From: Actinomycetota bacterium
Lineage (GTDB): Bacteria; Actinomycetota; Coriobacteriia; Anaerosomatales; UBA912
NCBI GenBank assembly: GCA_018334075.1
Contig: JAGXSC010000068.1
Span: forward strand, 17,292-81,291
Direction: 5' to 3'
DNA: 64,000 bases
Below the pieces are notes generated by a model, which ran no database searches, was not told the DNA's origin, and saw only the letters and a program-made list of their open reading frames with translations. Position numbers and translations under genes: made by a program. Positions within the stretch are counted from its first letter, which is position 1. Every line of letters starts with the position of its first letter. Of this stretch, positions 43,514-53,484 are shown piece by piece.

Positions 43514-44606
43514 CTTTTGCCTCCCCTTTGCCGCTCAGAGGCCTGACAACCCAGCGAGCCAGCTGCTGCGCGGCCACAAAAAAGATTATCAGGGCCTGAA
43601 TTATGAAGATTACCTCCGGAGGCACGTCGGCCTGCATCTGCATGGTTCCGGCGCCCGCGGACAACGCTCCGAACAATATGGCCGCTGCGACGACAGCGAG
43701 CGGATTGTTTCTCGCTAAAAGCGCAACCGCGATTCCGGTAAATCCAAAGCCCGCCGAGAATTGATCGAACAGCCGGCCGTGTACCGCAATCACCTCCATG
43801 ACTCCCGCCATGGATGCCAGTGCGCCTGAGATGCAAAGCGACTTGACGGTAGTCGATGAGACGGATATGCCGCTTGTCTCGGAGGCAAAAGGATTGTAGC
43901 CAACCGCTCGGGCCTCAAAACCCAAAGTGGTACGCTTGAGTATCCACCAAACGAACACCGCAAACGCCAAAGCCATAAAGAACCCAACGTGAGCGCGTCC
44001 CGTCTCCAGGAAGGGCATAAGCTCCACGAGTCTTGGCAAAGTTGATTCTGGTGGAAGCTCCTTAGTCTGCGGAATCGCCCCCTCGGCCTGAAGAGGGCCG
44101 GTAACAAGCCACGAGACTATGTACCGCGCTATGAAGGTAAACATCATTGTGGTGATTACCTCGTGAGCGCCCACCCGGGCTTTGAGAACCGCGGGCACGA
44201 ACGCCCATGCGGCTCCCGAGATCATTCCGGCAACGATAATTGTGGGGATCGTGACGACAGGTGGCAAGCCGGCAAGCAAAAGGCCAAGCCAGGCGGCGAC
44301 CAGGCCGCCCATGAAAAGCTGGCCCTCTGCGCCAATGTTGAACAACCCAGCCCTGAATCCGTAAGCCACCGCGAGACCGGTGAATATTAGCGGAGTTGCG
44401 CGAAGCATCGTGTCGCCAATTTGACGCGGGCCGCCAAACGAGCCGTCGAGCAGGGCAAGGAAGGCCTTGCCGGGATCGTAGCCGACCAGCCAGATGATTA
44501 AAGATCCCACAAGCATGGCCAGTGCGATCGAGACAAACGGCGTTGCGACATGCTCAAGCGCTGCTCGGATCCTGGCTGCGCGTACCTCCTTTTCGCTGGA
44601 GATCAT
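43506..44606 (-). CDS. BMP-type ABC transporter permease (first subunit, NupP-like)
   Basis: The 366-residue permease has eight to ten helices. It carries the pattern AYGFRAGLFNIGAEGQLFMGG, cited here only in part as FNIGAEGQ near residue 90, and GFEARAVGYNPFAS, which fit the YufP/NupP group. The start overlaps the ATPase stop by 4 bases, so the three cytoplasmic and membrane genes are tightly coupled. Confidence 0.92.
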   Translation of the reverse strand: MISSEKEVRAARIRAALEHVATPFVSIALAMLVGSLIIWLVGYDPGKAFLALLDGSFGGPRQIGDTMLRATPLIFTGLAVAYGFRAGLFNIGAEGQLFMGGLVAAWLGLLLAGLPPVVTIPTIIVAGMISGAAWAFVPAVLKARVGAHEVITTMMFTFIARYIVSWLVTGPLQAEGAIPQTKELPPESTLPRLVELMPFLETGRAHVGFFMALAFAVFVWWILKRTTLGFEARAVGYNPFASETSGISVSSTTVKSLCISGALASMAGVMEVIAVHGRLFDQFSAGFGFTGIAVALLARNNPLAVVAAAILFGALSAGAGTMQMQADVPPEVIFIIQALIIFFVAAQQLARWVVRPLSGKGEAKGA

Positions 44607-46171
44607 CGGTTACTCTCTTCCCGTGGCAATTGACTCGCTTTATCAGTCAACTTCTCGCCGCCTCCCCCGGTCATGTAATAACCGAGTTCTTCGTCGCTTG
44701 CTTCTCCTGCCTGAAACTCCTTGACTATCCGGCCTTCATACATCACGAGAATTCGATCGGCTAGTGACTGAATCTCCTCGAGCTCAAGCGATACCAGCAA
44801 AACTCCCGTGCCGGAATCACGCTCGGCAAGAATCTGCTTGTGAACAAACTCGATTGCCCCAACGTCGAGTCCCCTGGTAGGTTGAGCGGCGACAAGCAGC
44901 TTCGGGTCGCGACCCAACTCACGGGCGAGAACCAGCTTTTGCTGATTGCCGCCTGAGAGCGAGGTGCCCGGCACATCGACGGAAGGGGTGCGCACATCAT
45001 ACTCAGAGACTCGCTCTTTGGCGGTGTCTCTAATAGATTCTGGGTTCAGGATTCCATATCGGGAGAAGGGCTGATTCCGATGATCGCCGAGGAGGATATT
45101 GTCTGACAGGTTGAACTCGAGCACCATGCCTCTACGATGACGATCTTCAGGCACATGGGATACACCCGCCGCGATCGTCTGCCTTACAGAGGCTCCGGTA
45201 ATGTCCTTGCCGGACAATCTGATGGTACCACTTGAGACCTTGCGTAAACCGGTGATAGCCTCGACGAGCTCACTCTGGCCGTTTCCGGAGACACCCGCTA
45301 TCGCCACCACCTCACCCGCACAGACGCTAAAGGATACTCCACGCACCGCCTCAAGTCGACGCTCGTCAGGCACAGAAACCTCAGTGACTTCGAGCAGTGC
45401 CTCTCCGCACTCCGACGGCTTCTTCTCAACCCTGAAGACCACGTCGCGGCCAACCATCAATCGCGCGAGGCCTGCTGTATCTGTCTGAGCCGGTCGAGTC
45501 TCGCCAACAATGTGCCCGTCTCGCATGACTAAAACCCTGTCAGCGATCGACATCACTTCCTCGAGCTTGTGGGTAATGAATACAACCGACAGCCCTTCGG
45601 CTACCAGGGAGCGCACTACAGAAAAGAGCTCCTTTACCTCCTGCGGTGTCAGCACCGCTGTTGGCTCATCGAGAATCAATATCCTCGCGCTTCGGTAAAG
45701 AGCTTTCAATATCTCGACCCGCTGCTGCATGCCTACTGGCAGGTCACGGATGATGGAGTCCGGATCGACACGGAGTCCGTATCGCCGAGAAAGCTCCATG
45801 ACGTCCTGTCGGGCCTTGCGCATATCCAAAACTCCGCCCGGGTGCGCAGGCTCGTGGCCCAAAACAATATTTTCCGTAACCGACAAGGGCTCAACAAGCA
45901 TAAAATGCTGGTGCACCATGCCGATACCAAGATCGATCGCGGCTCGAGGAGACCGAATATTGACGGGGTTGCCGTCAAGCAGAATCTCACCAGAATCCGC
46001 ACTGAGCAACCCATAGACGATCTTCATCAGCGTAGATTTACCGGCCCCGTTTTCCCCAAGCAAGGCCACAATCTCACCCTCGGATAAGGTAAACGAGACT
46101 CTATCGCTTGCCAGAACACCTGGAAAGCGCTTCGTCAGTTCACGAACCTCAAGCAGGGCAGCACTCATCAT
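44603..46171 (-). CDS. BMP-type ABC transporter ATP-binding protein with two ABC domains (NupO-like)
   Basis: The 522 residues contain two ABC modules. The first has a Walker A of ENGAGKST near 40 and a Walker B ILILDEPTA near 170. The second has the degenerate Walker A ISVSGNGQSEL-like stretch (GVSGNGQSE) and the signature LSGGNQQK. This is the layout of sugar/nucleoside ATPases (RbsA and YufO types). The second domain is often non-hydrolytic in this group. It is followed by the two permeases with overlaps. Confidence 0.94.
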   Translation of the reverse strand: MMSAALLEVRELTKRFPGVLASDRVSFTLSEGEIVALLGENGAGKSTLMKIVYGLLSADSGEILLDGNPVNIRSPRAAIDLGIGMVHQHFMLVEPLSVTENIVLGHEPAHPGGVLDMRKARQDVMELSRRYGLRVDPDSIIRDLPVGMQQRVEILKALYRSARILILDEPTAVLTPQEVKELFSVVRSLVAEGLSVVFITHKLEEVMSIADRVLVMRDGHIVGETRPAQTDTAGLARLMVGRDVVFRVEKKPSECGEALLEVTEVSVPDERRLEAVRGVSFSVCAGEVVAIAGVSGNGQSELVEAITGLRKVSSGTIRLSGKDITGASVRQTIAAGVSHVPEDRHRRGMVLEFNLSDNILLGDHRNQPFSRYGILNPESIRDTAKERVSEYDVRTPSVDVPGTSLSGGNQQKLVLARELGRDPKLLVAAQPTRGLDVGAIEFVHKQILAERDSGTGVLLVSLELEEIQSLADRILVMYEGRIVKEFQAGEASDEELGYYMTGGGGEKLTDKASQLPREESNR

Positions 46172-46207
46172 CGTTTCCCGTCAAAAATATCGGACGCCGC
46201 ATACAAG

Positions 46208-46251
46208 CGTAAGGGCGACCGGCGCGTCATCGCATTCCAGTCGCCCTTACG
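46208..46251. repeat. Perfect 12-base inverted repeat between the BMP gene and the ABC ATPase gene
   Basis: CGTAAGGGCGAC (46208-46219) is repeated inverted at 46240-46251 with a 20-base loop. It lies in the 140-base gap of one operon. A T run follows about 15 bases further in the transcript, not directly after the stem. The likely role is mRNA processing or partial termination that favours the binding protein, as in many binding-protein operons. Confidence 0.65.
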
Positions 46252-46311
46252 TCGAATCAGCCAGATACGTCACCAGCATAACCGATGCCAAGTATCACTG
46301 ACTCCTTGTCT

Positions 46312-47391
46312 TTACAGCTCATCTCTCGTCTGAGGAACGGCCACGGCGCCGGAGAGCACATCCTCACGTGCCTTCTCCACAGCGTCCTTGATTTCCTGCG
46401 ATACATTGTCGTCAAAATCATGGAAGGGCGCCAGGCCTACACCTTCCTCGGCAAGGCCGAAGGAGATGTTCTGAGCACCCTCGAAGGTGCCTTCCAGGGC
46501 CGCTCTGATCGTCTCGAACACTGCTACATCAACGCGCTTGACTGCCGAGGTGAGCATGACATCACCCGAGTTGGGAACTGTCAAATACTGGTCAGCGTCA
46601 ACGCCGATAAACAATGCGCCTCTCTCCTGGGCTGCAGTAATGGAGCCCAGTCCGGTAAGGCCGGCAGCCGCGAAGACCACGTCCGCACCCTGACCGATGG
46701 CGGACATCGCCAGTTCCTTGCCCTTTGCCTGATCGTCAAAGTCGCCCGCGTACAGGGAGATCACCTTGACGTCCGGATTGACAGATCTCGCACCCGCAAT
46801 AAATCCGACCTCGAACTTCTCCACTGGCGGAATGTCCATACCGCCGATAAAAGCGATCGTGTTGGCATCATTGATGCGCTCATCCAGGGTCTGATCCAAG
46901 GTTGCGAGTCCAGCCACAACGCCGGCCAAGTAAGCAGCCTCGTTCTCTTTGAAGAGCAAGCCGACCTGATTTGACGCCGGGGCCTCGAAGAACTGATCGA
47001 TTCCTCCAAAAACGACATCCGGATACTCCGGCGCCTTGTTGTTGGTGACATCGGTCATCAGAAACCCGACTGTGAAGATCGCGTTGAAGTTAGCGTTGGC
47101 CAACTGATCGATATTTGGCTCATAATCCGCGATCTCGTTTGACTGCAAAGACTTGACCTCAACACCCAGCTCATCACGAGCTCTTTCAAGACCCGCCCAA
47201 GCCATGTCATTGAAAGACTTGTCGCCAAGCCCTCCAACGTCGGTAACCATGGCCGCCGAAAAGTCGACTCCGGGGGCCTCCGGTTCCGGCTGAGGGGTCT
47301 CCTGCGGAGCGCACCCCGCGAACACCGCGGCGATCAGAGCGAGCGCCACCACCATTGAGAGAAGCTTACGTGTCCGACCGTTCACGCGCAT
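46312..47391 (-). CDS. BMP family substrate-binding lipoprotein (nucleoside ABC importer)
   Basis: From the ATG at 47391, behind AAGGAGG, the protein has 359 residues. A lipoprotein signal ends at AAVFAGC, with Cys about residue 27. The mature part is a BMP/PnrA-like binding domain with DVGGLGDKSFNDMAW and GGMDIPPVEKFEVGF. The family binds purine or pyrimidine nucleosides, and the Asp of DVGG usually contacts the sugar. It is the first gene of the importer operon. The longer frame to 47412 starts at a TTG inside the leader and was rejected. Confidence 0.94.
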   Translation of the reverse strand: MRVNGRTRKLLSMVVALALIAAVFAGCAPQETPQPEPEAPGVDFSAAMVTDVGGLGDKSFNDMAWAGLERARDELGVEVKSLQSNEIADYEPNIDQLANANFNAIFTVGFLMTDVTNNKAPEYPDVVFGGIDQFFEAPASNQVGLLFKENEAAYLAGVVAGLATLDQTLDERINDANTIAFIGGMDIPPVEKFEVGFIAGARSVNPDVKVISLYAGDFDDQAKGKELAMSAIGQGADVVFAAAGLTGLGSITAAQERGALFIGVDADQYLTVPNSGDVMLTSAVKRVDVAVFETIRAALEGTFEGAQNISFGLAEEGVGLAPFHDFDDNVSQEIKDAVEKAREDVLSGAVAVPQTRDEL

Positions 47392-47436
47392 CGTCCTCCT
47401 TGTCGTAGACAATACAAAAACTTACGGTACTTATTC

Positions 47437-47467
47437 ACTATACACCTAATTCGACGCAGCGAGGCAA
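47437..47467 (-). promoter_or_regulatory. Weak promoter candidate for the nucleoside importer operon
   Basis: TATAGT (47437-47442) and TTGCCT (47462-47467) lie upstream of the BMP gene on the minus strand, with a spacer of 19 bases, longer than ideal. No riboswitch fold was recognised in the 114-base gap. Confidence 0.3.
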
Positions 47468-47505
47468 CAGGCTTTGATGGCGTGTGCGCAAGAGACGTTC
47501 ATAGA

Positions 47506-48423
47506 TCACCGACCTGCCGAGCGAACTCTGGCGCGCGGGTGGGTCGACATATACTCCTCGCGAATATGACGCCTGTTCACGTGGGTATAAACCTGCGTAG
47601 TCGCTATATCGGCATGGCCGAGAAGCTCCTGAAGAACCCTCAGATCTGCACCGCCTTCCAGCATGTGGGTGGCGTAGGAGTGCCGAAGAACGTGGGGATG
47701 CAGGGTCAGGCCGACACGACGGCCGTACTTTCGGACTATGCCGAAAACGGCCTGCCTGGAGATTCTTCCTCCTCGGCAGTTCAGAAAAACAGCGGCAGGC
47801 TCGATCCCGCCGCGACGACCCTTCCCGCGAAGAAAGAGTCGCCCGGAAGCGAGGTACTCCTCCAGCGCCCGCAGCGCAGCTCCGGCGACAGGGACATCGC
47901 GCTCCTTGGAGTTTTTGCCGAACACGCGGATGAAGCCCTCCTGCAGGTCCAGTGAGGTCATGTCAAGGCCGATAAGCTCGCTTACCCGCATCCCACACCC
48001 GTACAGAACCTCGAGGATCGCCCGATCCCTGTGCCCCGCAAACGTAGGCTCAAAGGGCTGAGAGAGCAGCGCTTCGGCCTGATCCGCCGAGATAACCTCG
48101 GGAAGCCGCTGGCTCACCTTCGGCAGCGGAACGTCGGATGTCGGGTGATTAGCGGTTACCTCTTCTCGCACCAGGAACTTGTGGAAGCTCTTCACCGATG
48201 CCAGCTTTCGCTCTGTCGAGCTGTGCGCCAGCCCATCGTGGTAAAGCTTTGAGATGAACGCCCGCACATCATCTGAGGTTATGTGATCGACGCTTGACAC
48301 CCCACGATCGCCGAGAAGATCGAGGTAGCTGCCGATGTCACGGCGATATGCGTCCACGGTGTGAGCCGAGGCTCCCCGCTCGACAGTCATATGGGCGATA
48401 AAATCATCGAGATGCTGTCGCAC
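47506..48423 (-). CDS. xerD: Site-specific tyrosine recombinase XerD
   Basis: The 305-residue recombinase has an N-terminal core-binding domain (about 1-90) and a catalytic domain with the full set Arg146, Lys170, His244, Arg247, His270 and Tyr279. Its length and the motifs fit the XerC/XerD proteins that resolve chromosome dimers at dif. The N-terminus overlaps ald by 20 bases (GTG start). In Actinomycetota xerD often lies beside pyrG and recN, as here, so a role in chromosome resolution rather than a mobile element is likely. Confidence 0.94.
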   Translation of the reverse strand: MRQHLDDFIAHMTVERGASAHTVDAYRRDIGSYLDLLGDRGVSSVDHITSDDVRAFISKLYHDGLAHSSTERKLASVKSFHKFLVREEVTANHPTSDVPLPKVSQRLPEVISADQAEALLSQPFEPTFAGHRDRAILEVLYGCGMRVSELIGLDMTSLDLQEGFIRVFGKNSKERDVPVAGAALRALEEYLASGRLFLRGKGRRGGIEPAAVFLNCRGGRISRQAVFGIVRKYGRRVGLTLHPHVLRHSYATHMLEGGADLRVLQELLGHADIATTQVYTHVNRRHIREEYMSTHPRARVRSAGR

Positions 48424-49537
48424 TTCCGATCATCTCCGATAGAGGCGTGTACGCCACGTCGTGAGCTTCAGCTACAGGCTGATAGGTGACCGCTCCATCG
48501 AGCACATTTACCCCTTTGGCAAGCGAAGGATCGTCGAGTACCGCCTGCTTCCAGCCCTTGTCCGCTATCGCCAGACCATAGCGCAACGTGGAGTTCATCA
48601 GCGCCAGGGTGGAGGTGTGCGGGACGGCGCCTGGCATATTTGCCACGCCATAGTGCAAGACGCCATCTACAAAGTAGGTGGGATCGGCATGTGTAGTGGG
48701 CTTTGTGGTTTCGATGCAGCCTCCCTGATCTACGGACACGTCAACTATAACCGCGCCCTGTTTCATCGCGGAAAGCATGTCTCGCGTGACCAAAAACGGC
48801 GTCTTGGCGCCGATGAGAAGCACAGCGCCGATCAGCAGATCGGCCTCGGTGATGATCTGCTCGATATTGTGCTTGCTGGAATACATGGTCCGGATGCGAT
48901 TTCCCCATATCTCGTCGAGATAACGAAGCCTATCCAGATTGATGTCCATTATGGTAACGTCCGCGCCCATTCCCATCGCCACATAAGCGGCGTTCGTGCC
49001 GACTACTCCACCCCCGAAGACAACGACTTTCGCCGGAAGTACACCGGGAACCCCACCCATGAGAACTCCACGTCCGCCGTTGGGCTTCTGAAGGTACGCC
49101 GCGCCGACCTGGGCTGCCATCCTGCCGGCGACCTCCGACATCGGAGCAAGCAGCGGGAGTGAGCGGTTGGGAAGCTCTACTGTTTCATACGCGATAGATA
49201 TCGCCCCTGACTTCACGAGGCCTTCGGTCTGAGGACGATCGGGAGCCAAGTGCAGGAACGTGTAGAGTATCTGCCCCGGGCGCAATAGCTCGATCTCCTC
49301 GGCCTGAGGCTCCTTTACCTTGATGATCATATCGGCGCGCTCGAAAACTTCTGCCGCCGAAGCGACCATCTGGGCGCCGGCAGCGGTGTACTCTGTGTCG
49401 CTGAATGAAGAGCCAACGCCCGCGCCGGCCTCTATGAGCACCGCATGTCCGTGCGCGACAAACTCGGCGACACCACCGGGTGTCAAGCCCACCCGAAACT
49501 CGTTGTTCTTTATCTCTTTGGGTACTCCGACTATCAC
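48404..49537 (-). CDS. ald: Alanine dehydrogenase
   Basis: Ald interconverts L-alanine and pyruvate plus ammonia with NAD. From the GTG at 49537, behind GAGGAGG, it has 377 residues and starts [19 protein letters not shown], the typical N-terminus. The Rossmann motif [13 protein letters not shown] lies near residue 170, and the catalytic His is in the [11 protein letters not shown] region. The frame to 49597 adds 20 residues with no family match and was rejected. It may supply alanine for wall synthesis or use it as nitrogen source. Confidence 0.96.
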   Translation of the reverse strand: MIVGVPKEIKNNEFRVGLTPGGVAEFVAHGHAVLIEAGAGVGSSFSDTEYTAAGAQMVASAAEVFERADMIIKVKEPQAEEIELLRPGQILYTFLHLAPDRPQTEGLVKSGAISIAYETVELPNRSLPLLAPMSEVAGRMAAQVGAAYLQKPNGGRGVLMGGVPGVLPAKVVVFGGGVVGTNAAYVAMGMGADVTIMDINLDRLRYLDEIWGNRIRTMYSSKHNIEQIITEADLLIGAVLLIGAKTPFLVTRDMLSAMKQGAVIVDVSVDQGGCIETTKPTTHADPTYFVDGVLHYGVANMPGAVPHTSTLALMNSTLRYGLAIADKGWKQAVLDDPSLAKGVNVLDGAVTYQPVAEAHDVAYTPLSEMIGSATASR

Positions 49538-49603
49538 GGGCCTTTCCTCCTCTTCCGGGTGTGCCAAAAAAATGAAAACTCGAGACTCAAAACGCAAGCA
49601 TAC

Positions 49604-50689
49604 TCAATACTCCCGACCTAACGCCAATCCCGCACAAACTTCACCGGCCGCAAAAGCGGCCAGGAAAAACGCCGGGTCGTCACCTGGGCCACGACCCATT
49701 GTACGCACCTCCACGTCGCGCAAGGAAGGTGCGAGTGCTTGCTCGACCAGAGCCTGTTTATGCAGATGCCACACACCGGATTGCTCAAGCATTCGCTCGA
49801 CTATGCCAGCCTGCTCACCCGGCAATCGTGGAACCGCCACATACGCCTTGGCGAGAGCAACCTTCGAAAGCGCCGCAAGGGTGTGGTGGCTCACGCCCCG
49901 GTGCCGCTTGCGCGAGTCCGCAAACGACATCCTGAGCACCGCGACCGGCGCCCCACCAAGCACCGCTACCGCATTAATCGCCTCACCTTGAGCGACGCCA
50001 CCATGGCCAAAAGGCGTGGCCGTGCCCGTAACTCCAGGGCCGATCGCGGCGATTGCCACATCGGCTTTGGTGACGTGCTTTGCCACAAGCAGCGCGGAGT
50101 GCAAATTCACTGCCTCGAGATCTCCGCCGAATGCTTGACCGCACGTTATCGTCGAGTCGATCAACCCCGAGTCTACAGAGCTCCTGATGACGTCCGATAG
50201 AGCGATCGGCAACGCGGCCTGATCCGTCATCACATAGACCACCTTCGCCGTCGGGAAGCTCGACTTTACCGCGGCTGCCACAAGAGGGGCCTGGCTGTGC
50301 AGGCCACAACATGCGACGGGAAGCCCAAGTAAATCCTCGGCGGTGGCCATGACCTCGTGATGGGGGCTGCCCTGCTCCTCAACGGAGAGGACATCGTGCT
50401 GCATAGGGGTATACCTCACCTTCATGATATGCCCCGTCGAGTCGTCCTCGTACGCCACGCCCGCCAACTTGTCGGCACGAGCGACGACGAAATGCCGGCC
50501 GCCAGTGCCCAAGGCGAGCCTGACCGCTGTGGTGTTGAGCAAAACACGATCGCCGATCGCACACGGCCCACTCAATCGCGTGTAACAGATAGCCGAACCG
50601 CTCAAGCCCGAGTCGAGTGAGACCTCCAGGTGCTGGATGGAATCGCCTTCGCGAGCCACCTCGATTACCTCTCCCCATTCCAGCCTCAA
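49604..50689 (-). CDS. DUF3866 family protein
   Basis: The 361-residue soluble protein starts MRLEWGEVIEV and shows the DUF3866 pattern: VLLNTTAVRLALGTGG, VACCGLHSQ and VMTDQAALPI. It is known mainly from Actinomycetota, often near steA, recN and pyrG. The biochemical role is unknown. It begins directly after the M20 peptidase stop. The many small residues and GTG/ATG-like loops suggest a Rossmann-like or ligand-binding fold, but this is inference. Confidence 0.88.
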   Translation of the reverse strand: MRLEWGEVIEVAREGDSIQHLEVSLDSGLSGSAICYTRLSGPCAIGDRVLLNTTAVRLALGTGGRHFVVARADKLAGVAYEDDSTGHIMKVRYTPMQHDVLSVEEQGSPHHEVMATAEDLLGLPVACCGLHSQAPLVAAAVKSSFPTAKVVYVMTDQAALPIALSDVIRSSVDSGLIDSTITCGQAFGGDLEAVNLHSALLVAKHVTKADVAIAAIGPGVTGTATPFGHGGVAQGEAINAVAVLGGAPVAVLRMSFADSRKRHRGVSHHTLAALSKVALAKAYVAVPRLPGEQAGIVERMLEQSGVWHLHKQALVEQALAPSLRDVEVRTMGRGPGDDPAFFLAAFAAGEVCAGLALGREY

Positions 50690-51808
50690 TTACATCGACT
50701 CCTTGCTCAGGCGCTTGATAAACGCCAACACAATTTCGAGCGTGACTCGCAAGTCGTCTATCGCTATGTGCTCGGTTGTCGAGTGCGCATCGCGTATTCC
50801 GCACGCCAAAACGAAGGTCGACACTCCTCTCGAAGCAAAGATGCTCCCGTCACTACCTCCGCCCGTAGTGACCTTGACAGGCGGGATTCCGGCATCGCGG
50901 CAGGCGTCCAGCACCTGCGGCAGATAACGCGCGTCGTCGCTTACCGTAAAGCCTTCATATTCGAGGACCCAATTGACCTCGGCAGAACCGCCGAGTTTCT
51001 CGGCGCTCTCTCGCATGCTCTCGTCCATCGAGCTCCGAGCCTGTTCGACCTTTTCCCGAAAGAGCGAGCGGCACTCACCTGTCATACGCGCCGAGGCAGG
51101 TACAACGTTTGTGGCAGTTCCTCCCTCGATCACGCCGATGTTGGCGGTCGTGGATTCGTCGAGGCGTCCAAGCTCCATGGCGCACACCGAGCTAGCGGCC
51201 ATCGCCAAAGCTGAGCGCCCTTCCTCGGGAGCGATCCCCGCATGAGCGGATGTGCCTGTGAAGATAGCCTCGAAGGTATAGTGAGTTGGAGCCCCGACCA
51301 CAACCTGACCGGGTGATCCGGCCGCATCCAGCACCAGGCAAACATCCCCCTCAAACGCCTTGGGAGATAGCGCCTTCGCGCCGGCGAGCCCCTTCTCCTC
51401 GGCGACGGTCAACACAACCTTTATCTCGGGATGCGGTTCTGAGCTATCCGCAAGTGCGCGAACGGCCTCTATGATGACGGCTATCCCCGCCTTGTCGTCA
51501 GCGCCAAGCACGGTTTGACCGCAAGAGCGGACCACGCCGTCTTCGATCACCGGGGTAACACCGATGCACGGGTCAACGCAATCCATGTGCGCCGAGAGAA
51601 TCACTACCCCCTCGCACTCGCGGGAAGGCAGCGTGGCGATCAGGTTACCCGTGTCCGAGCCGGTAATGACCGCGCTTTCATCGAACGTTGTTGCCGCTCC
51701 CGCCTCGGAGAATCTCGCGGCGCAGTACTGGGCCACCTGACGCTCGCTGCGAACGGGGCTGTCGATGCGCACCAGGTCCAGAAAGGTGTCCAGGATCCTG
51801 TCGCTCAC
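50690..51808 (-). CDS. M20 family metallopeptidase (peptidase T-like)
   Basis: The 372-residue protein, from the GTG at 51808, is an M20-type zinc peptidase: LSAHMDCVD and GADDKAGIAVI give metal ligands, AEEKGLAGA contains the catalytic Glu, and GTSAHAGIAPEEGRSAL is the dimerization lid pattern. The form fits tripeptidase T-like (M20B) enzymes that release an N-terminal residue. The frame to 51859 would overlap pyrG by 44 bases and lacks conserved sequence. The ribosome-binding signal is weak (AGGG), so the start is moderately sure. Confidence 0.9.
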   Translation of the reverse strand: MSDRILDTFLDLVRIDSPVRSERQVAQYCAARFSEAGAATTFDESAVITGSDTGNLIATLPSRECEGVVILSAHMDCVDPCIGVTPVIEDGVVRSCGQTVLGADDKAGIAVIIEAVRALADSSEPHPEIKVVLTVAEEKGLAGAKALSPKAFEGDVCLVLDAAGSPGQVVVGAPTHYTFEAIFTGTSAHAGIAPEEGRSALAMAASSVCAMELGRLDESTTANIGVIEGGTATNVVPASARMTGECRSLFREKVEQARSSMDESMRESAEKLGGSAEVNWVLEYEGFTVSDDARYLPQVLDACRDAGIPPVKVTTGGGSDGSIFASRGVSTFVLACGIRDAHSTTEHIAIDDLRVTLEIVLAFIKRLSKESM

Positions 51809-51815
51809 AACCGTA

Positions 51816-53429
51816 TCAGCCCTGGCGCGAATCGCGATAGCGAACAGCCGCGCCCACAAAATCCCTGAACAACGGCGCTGGCCGAGAGGGCCGGCTCTTG
51901 AACTCGGGGTGGCCTTGCGCGCCGACGAACCAGGGATGTTCCGGTAGCTCGATCATCTCCACCAGGCGACCATCGGGCGAAAGCCCGCTGATCACCATCC
52001 CCGCGCTGGTCAGCCGATCCCTGTATGCGTTGTTGAATTCATACCTGTGCCGATGCCGCTCGTAGATCAATCTCTCGCCATACGCCGCGGCCGCCAGAGT
52101 GTCTGGCGTTATAGCGCACGGGTAGGTGCCGAGCCTCATCGTGCCTCCAAGGTTTTTGACCTCGCGCTGGTCGAGCATGAGGTCGATTACTGGATGCTCG
52201 GTGACTGGATCGAACTCGCTTGAGTTTGCGCCCGGAAGCCCTGCGACGTTTCGGGCGAACTCAGCGACCGCGACCTGCATGCCCAGGCATATCCCCAGAT
52301 AGGGCATTCCTGTTGTACGCGCCACACATGCGGCCCGGATCTTGCCCTCTATCCCGCGGATACCAAATCCGCCGGGAACCAGTATTCCGTCGAATTTCGC
52401 CAGCGTCTGACCGACATCTTCGGGGCTCAGGGACTCCGCGTCGAGCCAGTGCACCTTCACTCGGTGATCGTGCCAGGTGCCCGAGTGCTGGAGCGCCTCG
52501 GTCACAGACAGGTAAGCGTCTGGAAGCGCAACATACTTGCCGACCAAGGCGATGTCTACTTCCTTGTCGATGGATTGAGAGCGCACCACAAAGTTCGTCC
52601 ACTCCTTCAGATCGAGTTGCCCGCAAACAAGCCCCAGGCGCTCGATAACCATCTCGTCCAGGCGCTCGGCAGAAAGGTTCAGTGGCACCTCATAGATGCT
52701 GCGAGCATCTATTGCCTCGACTACCGCGTTCGGATCGACATCGCAAAAGAGCGCGATCTTCCTGCGAGTGGATTCATCAACCGGCCGATTTGACCTGCAA
52801 ACGATGAAATCGGGTTGGATTCCGATACCACGCAACTCCTGAACGGAGTGCTGGGTCGGCTTGGTCTTGAGCTCCGCGCTCGCGTCGATCCACGGCACCA
52901 GAGTGACATGGATGAAGCAAGAATTATCCCTGCCGAGCTCCCTGCGAAGCTGTCTGATGGCCTCGAGAAACGGCAGCGATTCTATATCTCCAACGGTCCC
53001 GCCTACCTCGGTGATAATGACATCCGGAGAGGCATCCTCGGCGATACGCTTTATGCGGTCCTTGATCTCATTCGTGACGTGCGGAATAACCTGAACCGTG
53101 CCGCCGAGATAATCACCGCGCCTCTCGCGGGTGATGACAGACTGGTATATCTTGCCGGCGGTGACATTACAATTCCGAGTCAGCGACTCGTCTATGAATC
53201 GCTCGTAGTGTCCGAGATCCAGATCGGTTTCGCCGCCATCGTCCGTGACAAAAACTTCTCCGTGCTGAAATGGGCTCATAGTGCCGGGATCGACGTTCAG
53301 GTAGGGGTCGAGCTTTTGAATCGAGACCTTCAGCCCCCTGGACTTCAAGAGTCTCCCCAGGGATGCTGCGGTGATTCCTTTCCCTAGCGAGGAGACCACT
53401 CCGCCCGTCACGAACACGTATTTCGCCAT
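51816..53429 (-). CDS. pyrG: CTP synthase
   Basis: PyrG aminates UTP to CTP using glutamine. From the ATG at 53429 it has 537 residues, the normal length, and starts [18 protein letters not shown]. The synthetase domain (about 1-270) has the P-loop [10 protein letters not shown] and DPGTMSP. The glutaminase domain (about 290-537) has LGICLGMQ with the nucleophile Cys and GHPEFKS at the end. The longer frame to 53540 was rejected. TATAGT at 53473-53478 could be its -10 element. No G-rich CTP-sensing leader was seen. Confidence 0.98.
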   Translation of the reverse strand: MAKYVFVTGGVVSSLGKGITAASLGRLLKSRGLKVSIQKLDPYLNVDPGTMSPFQHGEVFVTDDGGETDLDLGHYERFIDESLTRNCNVTAGKIYQSVITRERRGDYLGGTVQVIPHVTNEIKDRIKRIAEDASPDVIITEVGGTVGDIESLPFLEAIRQLRRELGRDNSCFIHVTLVPWIDASAELKTKPTQHSVQELRGIGIQPDFIVCRSNRPVDESTRRKIALFCDVDPNAVVEAIDARSIYEVPLNLSAERLDEMVIERLGLVCGQLDLKEWTNFVVRSQSIDKEVDIALVGKYVALPDAYLSVTEALQHSGTWHDHRVKVHWLDAESLSPEDVGQTLAKFDGILVPGGFGIRGIEGKIRAACVARTTGMPYLGICLGMQVAVAEFARNVAGLPGANSSEFDPVTEHPVIDLMLDQREVKNLGGTMRLGTYPCAITPDTLAAAAYGERLIYERHRHRYEFNNAYRDRLTSAGMVISGLSPDGRLVEMIELPEHPWFVGAQGHPEFKSRPSRPAPLFRDFVGAAVRYRDSRQG

Positions 53430-53484
53430 ACTGCCCTTTCCGCCTCCCGTGTAACCAACTTTTCTATCTGACACTATACGCGAG

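Noticed and set aside
47392..47505. A purine riboswitch before the nucleoside importer
   Set aside because: The conserved loop sequences of purine riboswitches are absent.
53430..53484. A CTP-sensing G-rich leader for pyrG
   Set aside because: No run of G or matching terminator was found in the short gap.
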